Positions 25,585 to 34,475 are shown, counted from the first letter of the stretch. The stretch is DNA of 64,000 bases from Chloroflexota bacterium (GCA_016234555.1 JACRBJ010000065.1:182868-246867), one strand, 5' to 3'. Notes: generated from the letters alone by a model not told the origin. A program made the numbers and translations.

Positions 25585-26796
25585 ATGAAATTTTCTGTAA
25601 AAAAGGGAATTCTTTCTTCCATCACTCTAATGTGGATGGTTGCAAGTTGTTTTGCGCCTGATACCACGCTTCCCCCAACTGGGACGCCATTTCCAGAGGT
25701 AATTCCCGCAACCCCGACTGGTTCTCCCACAGCAGAGCAACCGACGCCTGCGTCTCAGGATCAACCTGTTGAACTTTCGTTGGAAGCAGGATGTATTCCG
25801 ATCGAGGACGAAATTCCAGCAGATTTATCTTTTTCTGGTTCTTGGATTCGCAATGATGAAGCGCCTTATTTGGAGTATCTAAATGAAGGTTCCACTTACA
25901 CAGTTCCACTGGAGGGGAAAGGGCTCTTTTCGACTGACAAAGACGATTTTGCGATTTCACCTGATGGAAAATATCTGGCATACATAGACAAATACATAGA
26001 CCCTGTCAGGCATGATATGGAGAAACGTATCTTACGGATCATTAAATCCTCTGGGCATGTATTGTCAATGAACTATTGGGCTGTAGATTGGCAATGGATA
26101 ATAGGCTGGGTTGATAATCAACACCTCGCGCTTTCAATAGGAAAAGAGGTCGCTGTTTTGAATCCTTTCACAGGTGAATGGAAAAAATTTGAAAGCCCTA
26201 AATGGCTTTCGGAAGACAGCAAATACTATTCATTCCCGTACATTTATGTAGATACTCCTCGTTATAGTTATGCTCCCACGTTAAATTGGCTGTTACTTGA
26301 AACCGACCATCGGACTCTTGAGGTGCGCGATATGCAATCAGGCGAACTAATTTGGAATGTGGATGGTTATGTTGAACCTGTATGGTCTGGTGATGGTTCG
26401 ACATTAGCTCTTATGACAACCGAGTCAATCGCTTTGATAACAAAGGAGGGACGGACATCAAAATTTCACATACCAGACATGGATATTAATTATTTCCACA
26501 ACACAGGCATATCGCCTAATGGACAGAAACTTATTTCTTCCTCTTCCTATCCTGACGAGATATTCATCTTTGATTTTGACGAAAGAAAAATAAGCAAGGT
26601 CTGCAACAGGGGATATAGCGCAGGTTGGTATCCATCTTTGCCGCCCTGGTCTCCCGACAGCCGTTTTGTTGTACAAAGTATTCGGGATTCACATTACGAT
26701 CCTTTTGATTTACTTGTTGACACACAACAAATGCGTGCCTATAAACTTGTTTCGGGAGAATTTCAACATCGTTTAGTTTGGCTTGCGCCCCCTTAA
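25585..26796 (+). CDS. lipoprotein with beta-propeller-like repeats
   Basis: 403 residues. A signal sequence ends in the lipobox MVASC (about residue 21), followed by a Pro/Thr-rich spacer (TTLPPTGTPFPEVIPATPT). The body holds repeated segments of the type DDFAISPDGKYLAYID, YVEPVWSGDGSTLALM, NTGISPNGQKLISSSS and PPWSPDSRFVVQS, which look like TolB/WD40-like propeller blades. The likely role is an extracytoplasmic binding platform. The ATG at 25585 has AAAGGGG upstream. The gene is more AT-rich than its neighbours. Confidence 0.75.
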   Translation: MKFSVKKGILSSITLMWMVASCFAPDTTLPPTGTPFPEVIPATPTGSPTAEQPTPASQDQPVELSLEAGCIPIEDEIPADLSFSGSWIRNDEAPYLEYLNEGSTYTVPLEGKGLFSTDKDDFAISPDGKYLAYIDKYIDPVRHDMEKRILRIIKSSGHVLSMNYWAVDWQWIIGWVDNQHLALSIGKEVAVLNPFTGEWKKFESPKWLSEDSKYYSFPYIYVDTPRYSYAPTLNWLLLETDHRTLEVRDMQSGELIWNVDGYVEPVWSGDGSTLALMTTESIALITKEGRTSKFHIPDMDINYFHNTGISPNGQKLISSSSYPDEIFIFDFDERKISKVCNRGYSAGWYPSLPPWSPDSRFVVQSIRDSHYDPFDLLVDTQQMRAYKLVSGEFQHRLVWLAPP

Positions 26797-26840
26797 AGTT
26801 ATTGCGCCCCCTTTTTCAGTTTCGACCAAGGAGAAATCCC

Positions 26841-27206
26841 ATGCCCAGCTTTTCCTCCCCTCCAAACCCGCAGGCATTCAACCAGCAAGTCTGGGACATT
26901 GCCCGCAAGATCCCGCGCGGTAAAGTCGCCACCTACGGACAGATCGCAAAGATGATCCCGCCACCTGCTGGCTTGGATGGTGAAACCTATCTGGAATTTG
27001 GCGCGCTTTGGGTAAGCGGTGCGGTGGCAAGCAGTCCCGATGATGTGCCGTGGCAGAGAGTTGTCAACTCAAAAGGTGAGATCAGCGAGCGAAATGGACT
27101 GGAAGCAAAAAGACATAAACTTTTGCTCAAAGAGGAAGGCGTCGTGTTCGGCGTCAGAGGACGTATTGACATGAAGAAATTCGGCTGGAACGGCAAGATC
27201 AAATAA
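26841..27206 (+). CDS. alkyltransferase-like protein (ATL), copy 1
   Basis: 121 residues of the MGMT fold. In place of the acceptor Cys of PCHRV the sequence reads VPWQRVVNS, the Trp-substituted hallmark of ATL proteins, which bind O6-alkylguanine and recruit nucleotide excision repair instead of removing the alkyl group. KIPRGKVATYGQIA is the conserved DNA-binding helix region. AAGGAG lies upstream. A tandem paralogue follows after 10 nt. Confidence 0.9.
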   Translation: MPSFSSPPNPQAFNQQVWDIARKIPRGKVATYGQIAKMIPPPAGLDGETYLEFGALWVSGAVASSPDDVPWQRVVNSKGEISERNGLEAKRHKLLLKEEGVVFGVRGRIDMKKFGWNGKIK

Positions 27207-27216
27207 GGAGACTCCC

Positions 27217-27606
27217 ATGCCTGGTTTTTCCTCCCCTCCAAACCCGCAGGCATTCAACCAGCAAGTCTGGGACATTGCCCGCCGCATCCCGCGCGGTAAA
27301 GTCGCCACCTACGGACAGATTGCAAAAATGATTCCACCACCTGTCGGCGTGGAACTCGAAGCCTACGCCGCGTTCGCCCCGCGTTGGGTGGGTGGCGCCA
27401 TGGCAGCCTGTCCCGATGACGTGCCCTGGCAGCGGGTCATCAACTCGCAGGGCAAGATCAGCGAGCGGGCGGGAGCCGAGAAACAACGTCAACTGCTCGA
27501 AGCGGAGGGCATCCTCTTCGACGCCAAAGACCGCATCGACTTAAAAAAATACGGCTGGAGCGGAAAGTCCGAGGAGGACATCCCTCAACAGCCGTCGTTA
27601 TTCTGA
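27217..27606 (+). CDS. alkyltransferase-like protein (ATL), copy 2
   Basis: 129-residue tandem duplicate of the preceding gene; the first 40 or so codons are almost identical in DNA, while the middle and C-terminus have diverged (VELEAYAAFAPRW; SEEDIPQQPSLF tail). The active-site motif is again VPWQRVINS, with Trp for the alkyl-accepting Cys. The two copies differ in the loop around the lesion pocket and could recognise different adducts. Confidence 0.9.
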   Translation: MPGFSSPPNPQAFNQQVWDIARRIPRGKVATYGQIAKMIPPPVGVELEAYAAFAPRWVGGAMAACPDDVPWQRVINSQGKISERAGAEKQRQLLEAEGILFDAKDRIDLKKYGWSGKSEEDIPQQPSLF

Positions 27607-27625
27607 CCGTAGCCCACGGTCCGTC
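27605..27625. repeat. short heptanucleotide array, GTCCACG family
   Basis: Three units (GACCGTA, GCCCACG, GTCCGTC) overlap the ATL2 stop codon and lead to the end of the convergent FTR1 gene. Same family as 20941 and 23947. Confidence 0.5.
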
Positions 27626-27627
27626 TC

Positions 27628-28485
27628 TTATGCCTGGGGCTGCCCGACCTTTGTATCTTGTTTAACCGTTTTGCGGTTGAAGAAAAACAGCACGCTTGCA
27701 AGGTAGGCGAAGTAGCCGATCATTTCGGTCAGTGACGGGTTGCCATTGTACCCAAAGAGGGTCTTCAACAACTCACCAAACACGGACTTTTCATCGATGA
27801 CGGCATTCACATCCCAAACATGCTCGACGATGCTGGGAATCCATCCCGCCTCGTTGAATTCGTGAATACCGTGCGCCACCAGTCCAGCCGCGAAGAGAAT
27901 CAGCAGGTAACCTGTGACCTGAAAGAAGCGTTTGAGATTGAGCCGCGCAGTGGTGGCAAGCAGCGACCAGCCCAGCAGGATGGAAGTACCAAGTCCCAGC
28001 AGGACACCTGTCAGCGTGAGGATGGTGTTTGTCGTAACGTTGTCGTTGTTCCCCGTGAAGAACGCGGCAGTAATGAAGAGCGCCAGTTCCACGCCTTCGC
28101 GCACGACGGCGACGAATGCCAGCCAGAAGATGGCGCGCCGGCCGGTCGCATGGTGTGCTGCGGCTTTGCTTACACCTTCCTCCAGTTCGCTCTTGATGTT
28201 CCTTGCCTGACTGCTCATCCAGAAGATCATCCAGGTGAGAATGCCTGCCGCAAGCAGCATGGTGATGCCTTCGTAGATTTGCTCCGCCCTGCCTTCAAAA
28301 CTCAAGCCGAGCATGGCAAGAAGGATGGCGGCAAGCAAGCTGACGCCAACCGCGCTCAGCGTGCCAAGCCAGAGCGCGGGGGACAGGTCGGTGCGGTGGA
28401 TTTTACGTAACGCACCAAGCACGATACCGATAATGAGCGCAGCTTCCAAGCCTTCGCGCAGGGACAATAAATAAGATGGGAGCAT
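27628..28485 (-). CDS. FTR1-family iron permease
   Basis: 285 residues with about seven transmembrane helices. Two R-E-G-x-E motifs, LREGLEAALIIG near residue 10 and VREGVELALFIT in the middle, are the iron-binding signatures of the FTR1/EfeU family. No EfeO or EfeB partner is adjacent, so it may work as a stand-alone ferrous/ferric uptake permease. The 160-bp upstream gap is AT-rich (tatttattatataaataa near 28580) and may contain its promoter. Confidence 0.88.
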   Translation of the reverse strand: MLPSYLLSLREGLEAALIIGIVLGALRKIHRTDLSPALWLGTLSAVGVSLLAAILLAMLGLSFEGRAEQIYEGITMLLAAGILTWMIFWMSSQARNIKSELEEGVSKAAAHHATGRRAIFWLAFVAVVREGVELALFITAAFFTGNNDNVTTNTILTLTGVLLGLGTSILLGWSLLATTARLNLKRFFQVTGYLLILFAAGLVAHGIHEFNEAGWIPSIVEHVWDVNAVIDEKSVFGELLKTLFGYNGNPSLTEMIGYFAYLASVLFFFNRKTVKQDTKVGQPQA

Positions 28486-28647
28486 GTGGTTACCTCATGT
28501 TAAAGTTGGAATGAAAAACAGCCTACTTTGCAGGCTGTTGATAGAAATTCTAACACGAGGGAAGTTGATTTACAAGATATTTATTATATAAATAAAGTAT
28601 ATTCAGCGTAACAAATAAAGGATTGGCAAATAGAGTTGAGTGACCGC

Positions 28648-29079
28648 CTACAAACTTCCGATGGCGCTTGGCGCGGGCGGTTCCTGCTTCCTGCCCCGCA
28701 AAAAGAACATGGGAACAATGATCGCAGCCAACCCACCGGGAATGCAAATGGGCAGAAAGCAGGCGAGATAGAAACCGACGAGCGAGTATCCGATGGATTG
28801 CCCGGTGATGTCGGTTGTGGTTCCGTCAGAGGCGACACATTCCACGTAAAAACCGCTTTCACCGGGACGGTGATAGGATGCGGTGTATTCTTCGTATTTC
28901 ATCGTCCCGTCAGGGCAGGAGAGCGGCGCGACAAGTCCAAATATCTGTTCTGTGTTGGAAGCCATGGCAACCCCCGCGATGCCCCCAAACGAGACCAGCG
29001 CGATGAACGTGGAGATCACGCACACGATGACGATACCGATAATCTGTCCGATCAAAACACCAGTAAAACGCGATTTCAT
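28648..29079 (-). CDS. hypothetical two-helix membrane protein
   Basis: 143 residues with a transmembrane helix near 7-38, a loop with two Cys (LSCPDGTMKYEEYTAS, FYVECVASDG) that could form a disulfide outside the membrane, and a second helix near 100-125. The C-terminus is basic and Pro-rich. AAGGAG precedes the ATG. No family is recognised. Confidence 0.65.
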   Translation of the reverse strand: MKSRFTGVLIGQIIGIVIVCVISTFIALVSFGGIAGVAMASNTEQIFGLVAPLSCPDGTMKYEEYTASYHRPGESGFYVECVASDGTTTDITGQSIGYSLVGFYLACFLPICIPGGLAAIIVPMFFLRGRKQEPPAPSAIGSL

Positions 29080-29146
29080 GTCAGTCTCCTTCTACCGATA
29101 AAGGGGTTACGTTCAGGCGAGGGCTTAGCCCCCGCCTGAACAACTA

Positions 29147-30667
29147 TCACTTCTTCTTGTGCAGACCTGCCTTGGCTTTTGCCACCCGCCGATACGGCGG
29201 CATGTTGATTGCAATCACCTGCGACATAGACGGGTCGAGCAGTTTATTCCACAGGTTGGGATAGCTCATCGCAAACGACTCCGCCCGCATGGTGGATGTG
29301 ATGACCGTGGGCAGGTGGGCGTTGTAACGGTAGTTCAACACGCTATAGAGTTTATCCTCCGCCCAGACGGAACTTGAACCGCTGTCTTTGAGGTCATCCA
29401 GAATCAGCAGCGGCGTGGTGCGGATTTCGTGGAAGCGCCTGTCAAATGGGACTTCGGAACTAGGGCGGAAGGTCTGCCGCAGATAATCGAGCAGGGACGA
29501 AACTTCCACCAGAAGGGCCTGTCCGCCGAGAGCGATGCGGTAGTTGCCGATTGCCGCCGCGAGGTGAGTCTTCCCGCAGAAAGACTGTCCCAGAAAGACC
29601 AGCCATCCGTTTGGCTCCTCGGCGAATCCAGCCGCCGCACCGTAAGCATCGTGCAGGGTCTTGACGTCGTCCTTTGCCACCTTGATACGGGTGACTTCCT
29701 TGTCCTTGTATTTGTTGCCAAACTTATCCTGCTTCTCGGTGACGGTGGTGGTGAGCACTTCCTTGCCGATCTCATCCTCGCGCATTTGGAAGGTCTTGAA
29801 GGTCATGTTCTTCATCTCAGGCAGGGACAGCATCGAAATGCCAGGATTGCTGGTCTCTTCGGGACGGCGATAATCGGGCGCGCTGATCTTCACGTAGTTG
29901 ACGAACTCGTCGTCCTGCAAACGCGAACGGATGCGTCCTTCGATCTCGTCCAGCATCAGGTTGGTGGTGATGACCGTTGCCAGTTTGTTGATGTAGCGGA
30001 AGTTGATGATCTGGAATAATTTTTCCTGCGCCCAGGCGGTTGCGTTTTGCGTGCCAAAGTCATCGAGGATCAGCAACTCGGCATTACGGATTTCTTCAAA
30101 GCGCTGCTCGAAAGTTGTCTCAGGGTCGTTGTAGGCGAAGCGCAAGGAATCGAGCAGGTCGGGCACGGTGATGAACAGCGTGGGAGTCCCTTTTTCCACA
30201 GCGTCGTTGGCAATCGCCGCCGCAAGGTGAGTCTTGCCGCAGCCGTATCCGCCCTCGAGCAAAATCCAGCCTGTGTGCATCTGCGCGAACTTTTCACAGA
30301 CCTCGAAAGCGGCGTGCAGGTTTTCCTTCTCCTGTTGTGACATAAACTTCGCTTTTTCGTTCCCCGCAGCCTTGAAGTTTTCAAACCGCAGGTGACTCAG
30401 GCGATCAAGGTTGCTCATCGCAAACAGACGGTTGCGCGCGCTTTCCGCCACATCCCTGGCGCGGCAGATGCACGATTCGAGCTTGCCGAATTTTTCATGT
30501 CCCAGCGGCACATCGTAGCGCACGTAACCCACCCCCCCGCAGTGCGGACAATTCGGGTCGCCCAGCGTTTTGCTCAGAGTCTCAATCTCGGTTGAGGAAC
30601 TCGGAGAATTCGCTGTCCGTGTATCTGTCCGCATCTTTGACAGGGTTTTGTTGATCTTTTCTTTCAT
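29147..30667 (-). CDS. DnaC/DnaI-like helicase loader with two tandem AAA+ modules
   Basis: 506 residues. The N-terminus has a Cys cluster (CPHCGGVGYVRYD at 40-52 and CICR at 66-69), the zinc-binding layout of DnaI. Module 1 has Walker A GGYGCGKT (139-146), Walker B LLILDDF (198-204) and an Arg-finger segment GRIRSRL (244-250). Module 2 has Walker A GQSFCGKT (360-367) and Walker B LLILDDL (420-426), but no matching R-x-x-x-R segment. Normal loaders carry a single AAA+ module. It overlaps the dnaD-like gene by 86 nt and lies in the dnaB operon, so it should load the replicative helicase. Confidence 0.88.
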   Translation of the reverse strand: MKEKINKTLSKMRTDTRTANSPSSSTEIETLSKTLGDPNCPHCGGVGYVRYDVPLGHEKFGKLESCICRARDVAESARNRLFAMSNLDRLSHLRFENFKAAGNEKAKFMSQQEKENLHAAFEVCEKFAQMHTGWILLEGGYGCGKTHLAAAIANDAVEKGTPTLFITVPDLLDSLRFAYNDPETTFEQRFEEIRNAELLILDDFGTQNATAWAQEKLFQIINFRYINKLATVITTNLMLDEIEGRIRSRLQDDEFVNYVKISAPDYRRPEETSNPGISMLSLPEMKNMTFKTFQMREDEIGKEVLTTTVTEKQDKFGNKYKDKEVTRIKVAKDDVKTLHDAYGAAAGFAEEPNGWLVFLGQSFCGKTHLAAAIGNYRIALGGQALLVEVSSLLDYLRQTFRPSSEVPFDRRFHEIRTTPLLILDDLKDSGSSSVWAEDKLYSVLNYRYNAHLPTVITSTMRAESFAMSYPNLWNKLLDPSMSQVIAINMPPYRRVAKAKAGLHKKK

Positions 30668-31238
30668 CTTTCCCTTTTTCCTTCCAGCGGGCTAAAATGG
30701 CTTCCACGTATTTCCAGTTGCGGATGTTGCGGCTGACCGCAATCTCGAACGCTTCCTCGAACCACGCGGCTGGATAATTTTTCTCCGCCTCACGCAGCAT
30801 ATCTGACAGTAAAGGCGTGAGCGCGCCAATGTTTTCCTCGTACAATTTGAAGACGTTCGACTTCCTCATCGGTGTGGACGAACCCAATGCGGATTCACGC
30901 CACTGACCTTTTTCGAATGCCTCGGCAGATAGACGTCCACGCGGCGAGTTGAGGAAGTAGACGACATCCGCTTCGCGCTCGCGCCTGAGCAGGGTCCCGC
31001 GCTGGACGGCTTTTCCCAGCCCGAGCCTTATCTCCCCGCCATCCAACCCCAAAGCTTCCACCTCGAAATCAGATTCCCGCAACCCGCGAAAATGTCCCTC
31101 GATGTGCTCGACCCGCCAGAGGGCAAAAAGAGTCACCTTCAACTCCGCAATGTCATCGATCTCTTTCAAAAGCTGGATGAAAGAATCGGGGACTTGGGTG
31201 AATGTCTCGGAGGAGGTAAAACCAGGGAAGGTATCCAT
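30582..31238 (-). CDS. DnaD-domain replication initiation/restart protein
   Basis: 218 residues. The C-terminal half contains a DnaB2/DnaD domain: YEENIGALTPLLSDMLREAEKNYP ... WFEEAFEIAVSRNIRNWKYVEAILARW. The N-terminal 100 residues resemble the winged-helix part of DnaD. In Firmicutes DnaD cooperates with DnaI to load DnaC (the DnaB-type helicase) at oriC and stalled forks. Here it stands between dnaB and the double loader and overlaps the latter by 86 nt. The start has no clear Shine-Dalgarno site; a REP palindrome occupies the upstream gap. Confidence 0.85.
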   Translation of the reverse strand: MDTFPGFTSSETFTQVPDSFIQLLKEIDDIAELKVTLFALWRVEHIEGHFRGLRESDFEVEALGLDGGEIRLGLGKAVQRGTLLRREREADVVYFLNSPRGRLSAEAFEKGQWRESALGSSTPMRKSNVFKLYEENIGALTPLLSDMLREAEKNYPAAWFEEAFEIAVSRNIRNWKYVEAILARWKEKGKDERKDQQNPVKDADRYTDSEFSEFLNRD

Positions 31239-31247
31239 ACAATTGGT

Positions 31248-31292
31248 GTAGGGACGAGGTCTCCTCGCCCTGAGCGGGAGGACCCCGCCCTA
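31248..31292. repeat. composite REP-like palindrome between dnaB and dnaD genes
   Basis: GTAGGGACGAGG..CCTCGCCC followed by GAGCGGGAGGACCCCGCCCTAC: a compound form of the GTAGGG...CCCTAC palindromes. It lies within the replication operon, 4 nt from the dnaB stop. Confidence 0.7.
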
Positions 31293-31296
31293 CGCG

Positions 31297-32690
31297 TTAT
31301 TCATTCGGCCTAAACACTTTTGTTGCCGCATTCTCGAACTTCGCCAGCGCGCCGCGGAAGATCAACTCCACGCTGCCAACAGGTCCATTGCGGTGCTTGG
31401 CGACCATGATCTCAGCCACGTTTTGCTTGTCGCTGTCCTTCTCGTATTGATCGGGACGATAGATGAACATGACGATATCTGCATCCTGCTCCAATGAGCC
31501 TGATTCGCGCAAATCCGAAAGCACGGGACGTTTATCGGTACGCTGTTCGACGGCGCGGGATAACTGCGCGGCGGTCAGCACGGGGACATTCAATTCGCGT
31601 GCCAGCACCTTCAAGCTGCGCGAGATGTGCGAAACCTCCTGCACGCGGTTGTCGTTGCGCGAGTCGCCACCCATAAGCTGTAGGTAATCAATGATGACCA
31701 GGTCGATGCCGAATTCCATGTGCAGGCGGCGGCATTTTGTCCGCAGTTGAAGAGGGGTAATGGCAGGTGTGTCGTCAAGATAGATATGTGTGTCTGAAAA
31801 AACTTCGATGGCGTGGGTGAACAGGGGCCATTCGTTTTCCTGTAATTTGCCGTTTCGCAGGCGCTGGGAGTCAATGCCCGTCTCCTGCGCGATCAAACGC
31901 TGGACAACCTGTTCGTTGGACATTTCCAGCGAGAAGATGGCGACGTGCTTTTTATGGGTCAGCGCTGCGTTTTTTGCAATGGACAGCAAAAGCCCGTCTT
32001 ACCCTGACCGGGACGACCCGCGATGATGAGTAAATCCGAGGGCTGGAGTCCGCTGAGCAGGCGGTCAAGGTCCATGAAGCCCGTCGGGACGCCGTGAATT
32101 TCTTCAGGATGTTTCGCGAGTTCGTCGATGCGGTCATAGTAATCGCTCAAAACGTCCGAAATCGGCTGGAGGTCATGCTTCAGCCGCCGCTCGCTGACGT
32201 TGAAGACCGCCTTCTCCGCCTCGTTCATTACGTCGTCCACCGTGGACGCTTCGTTGTAGGCAATGGACGCAATCTTGTTCGCAGCGTTGATCATCTTGCG
32301 GCGGATGGAATGTCCCTCGACGATTCGTCCGTAGGACTCCGCATTCAGCGACGACGGGACCTGATTGATGAGCGAGGTCAAATACGCCGACCCGCCGACA
32401 TCCGTCAACTGGTTGACCTTCTCCAATTCCTCGGAAAGGGTCAGCAGGTCAACGGGAATGCGCTGCTCGTGCAGGCGCGTAAACGCCTCCCAAATCCATT
32501 GGTTGCGGTGGATGTAAAAATCATCCGCCGAAAGGAATTGGGCGACGTCGTAATAAACTTCGGGATTAATCAGCACCGCCCCGACAACTGCTTCTTCGGC
32601 TTCCCGACTGTGCGGGACGGTCGGCGACGTTGAACTGGGGGCGGCGGATTCATCCCCGTAGGGAGGTGTTTCGGGGAAGGGATCGGTCAT
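31297..32690 (-). CDS. dnaB: replicative DNA helicase DnaB, interrupted by a 1-nt frameshift
   Basis: About 465 residues when the frame is repaired. The N-terminal part (32690 to about 31990) carries the DnaB N domain (SREAEEAVVGAVLINPEVYYDV) and ends in LLIIAGRPGQGKTGF. The C-terminal part (31989-31297) continues LLSIAKNAALTHKKHVAIFSLEMS, with IIDYLQLM (Walker B) and RESGSLEQDAD. The two join if one T is added to the TTTT run (plus-strand AAAA at 31988-31991) just after Walker A. As helicase is essential, a sequencing or assembly error is the first explanation. It heads the operon with the DnaD and double-loader genes. Confidence 0.88.
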
Positions 32691-32705
32691 TGATTTGGAT
32701 CAGGC

Positions 32706-33263
32706 TTAGGATGTGGGCTTGTCGTTGTCGGGTTTGTCGATGTCGAGTTTGTCGATAAAATCCTTGAAGATGGAAAGCCTGTCGTTGGCTTCATCGGTGA
32801 GAGGCTCCGGCGCTTCCTTTTGCGGGGGGGTAGCTGGTTCGGCGGGCATATCCTGTTCTGGCGACATGCCAGCCGAATCCATCACGTCCACATGGACAAG
32901 GATCGGCACGTGCGCGCGCACAGCGATGGCGATGGCATCCGACGGGCGCGAGTCGATTCGCATTTCGCCCATCTCGGTTTCGGCAATGATGTTGCCGTAG
33001 AAGATGTCGTTTTCCAGTTTGATAATCTCGATGCGGGTGATTCGCGCATTGAAAGCGGTAAAGATATTCTTGAGCAGGTCGTGGGTAAGCGGGCGCGCGA
33101 CCTCCACCTCCTGCAAGGCAATCGTGATGGCTTCCGCTTCGTAGGGTCCGACCCAGATGGTGAGATAGCGCGGGGCGTTGACCTGCTTGAGCACGAGGAC
33201 TCGCTGCGGCGCCATCAAATGCACGCGGATGCTGTCGATAACAACTTCAACCATATTTGACAT
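32706..33263 (-). CDS. bifunctional nuclease (BFN, DUF151) family protein
   Basis: 185 residues. The BFN domain covers residues 1-125 (VEVVIDSIRVHLMAPQRVLVLKQ, YLTIWVGPYEAEAITIAL, DSRPSDAIAIAVRAHVPI). Homologues have reported DNase/RNase activity or act as transcription antiterminators. The C-terminal 55 residues are acidic, low-complexity and end in three imperfect copies of a 15-nt unit giving DKLDIDKPDNDKP. It is 15 nt upstream of dnaB and may be the first gene of that operon. Confidence 0.85.
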   Translation of the reverse strand: MSNMVEVVIDSIRVHLMAPQRVLVLKQVNAPRYLTIWVGPYEAEAITIALQEVEVARPLTHDLLKNIFTAFNARITRIEIIKLENDIFYGNIIAETEMGEMRIDSRPSDAIAIAVRAHVPILVHVDVMDSAGMSPEQDMPAEPATPPQKEAPEPLTDEANDRLSIFKDFIDKLDIDKPDNDKPTS

Positions 33264-33312
33264 AAAGCAACTCCGATATGCCTATTTTACCGCTTGTTCA
33301 TAAAATCTGTTT

Positions 33313-33918
33313 TTATTTGGGCTTCAAGACACGATACAAACGATCCAGCGATTTTTGGGGATCGTTAAAGAGGATGCCGGTCATGCCGACTTTCTGGCAG
33401 GCGGCGACGTTTTCGGGGAAGTCGTCCACAAAAACGGCTTCACCCGCCTTGACTTTGGCTTGTTCCAGCGCGAGTTGGTAAATCTTCGCCGACGGTTTGA
33501 CCGCGCCAACTTCCGCCGAGATGACGATTGAGTCGAACAGGTCGAGCAGTTTCTCTTTGGCGAGGAAGTCGCGTAGTCCGCTCCAGGCATTGGAGATCAA
33601 CCCGGTGTGGACACTGCCGCGCAGCGAGCGGATGTACTCGACGAGTTCGCGGTCGATGATGTCGCCGCCGAAGAACTGGTCGCGGAAGGACTGCGCCTCG
33701 GAGGTGGGCTGTTTCAAACGCTTCAACACGTTCGCCCAATGCTCATCCTCGGTGATCTCGCCCAGCGACGCGCGGAACGCCGATTCCGAGTTGAAGACCG
33801 CCCTGTCGATTTCTTCGTAGTCCATGTTGAAACGCTCAGCCAGTTTCTGGCGCGGCGCCTGGTATTCGGTGCGCATGATGACGCCGCCAAAGTCGAAAAA
33901 TACTGCGCGGATTGCCAT
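33313..33918 (-). CDS. HAD-superfamily hydrolase (subfamily IA)
   Basis: 201 residues. Motif I VFFDFGGVIM, motif II LISNAWSGL, motif III VKPSAKIY with the conserved Lys, and motif IV VFVDDFPENV are all present; the cap is a small helical bundle. Substrate is unknown. Its ATG overlaps the stop of the upstream zinc-ribbon gene (TAATG), so the two are translated together. Confidence 0.85.
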   Translation of the reverse strand: MAIRAVFFDFGGVIMRTEYQAPRQKLAERFNMDYEEIDRAVFNSESAFRASLGEITEDEHWANVLKRLKQPTSEAQSFRDQFFGGDIIDRELVEYIRSLRGSVHTGLISNAWSGLRDFLAKEKLLDLFDSIVISAEVGAVKPSAKIYQLALEQAKVKAGEAVFVDDFPENVAACQKVGMTGILFNDPQKSLDRLYRVLKPK

Positions 33919-34403
33919 TACTTCTTCGCTTTGGATGGGGTGGTTTTGGCGGCGGGCTTCTTTGCCTTCGAGGCGGTTGTCGTTTTCGACGCTGCCGCAG
34001 GCTTTTTGGCAGTCGCGGGCTTCTTTTCCTTTGCGGGGGTTGCGGCTGCCTTTTCAGTGGGCTTCTTTACGGCAGCTTTCTTTTCGGCTGGCGCTTTCCC
34101 GATCAATTCCTTTGCGGCTTTCGGCAGAGGCTCGGTCTTGAGGAAGGCGGTGGCTGGGGTCTCCACTTTGGGAGCAGGTGTTTCAACAGGCGCTGGCGCA
34201 GAAGCCAGTTCTTTGGCGGCTGCCTGCCAGTTGGGGAAGAATAGTTCCATCCGCTGGCGCGAAATCGAATTGGCGCGGCGGCAGCGCGGGCAATGCGCGT
34301 CATAATGGTTTTGATGCCTCTCGTTCATGGTGACGATGGCATTCAACATTTCAAGGCGACCAAGGGTAAACGGGGTCTGACAATAGATACAGCGCAGGTT
34401 CAT
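33918..34403 (-). CDS. zinc-ribbon protein with histone H1-like Lys/Ala/Pro tail
   Basis: 161 residues. The first 65 residues have two CxxC pairs (LRCIYCQTPF and AHCPRCRRANS) that should form one zinc ribbon. Residues 75-161 are low complexity, rich in Lys, Ala, Pro and Thr (EKKAAVKKPTEKAAATPAKEKKPATAKK), like the tails of bacterial H1-like and HU-like DNA-binding proteins. A nucleic-acid-binding role is inferred. The start at 34403 is chosen for the ribbon N-terminus; AGGAAA lies upstream. Confidence 0.75.
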   Translation of the reverse strand: MNLRCIYCQTPFTLGRLEMLNAIVTMNERHQNHYDAHCPRCRRANSISRQRMELFFPNWQAAAKELASAPAPVETPAPKVETPATAFLKTEPLPKAAKELIGKAPAEKKAAVKKPTEKAAATPAKEKKPATAKKPAAASKTTTASKAKKPAAKTTPSKAKK

Positions 34404-34475
34404 AAGAATTTCCTTTCCTGACTTGCAAGTATGTCTTGATTCTACACTGATTTGCCATGCGTGGTGTACCCAACT

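Noticed and set aside
31985..31995. Programmed ribosomal frameshift in dnaB
   Set aside because: A T4 run is a weak slip site and no stimulatory hairpin or upstream Shine-Dalgarno-like element is evident; an indel error explains it more simply.
32094..32633. A 179-codon plus-strand frame over dnaB
   Set aside because: No family features; the minus strand encodes the DnaB N-terminal domain without doubt.
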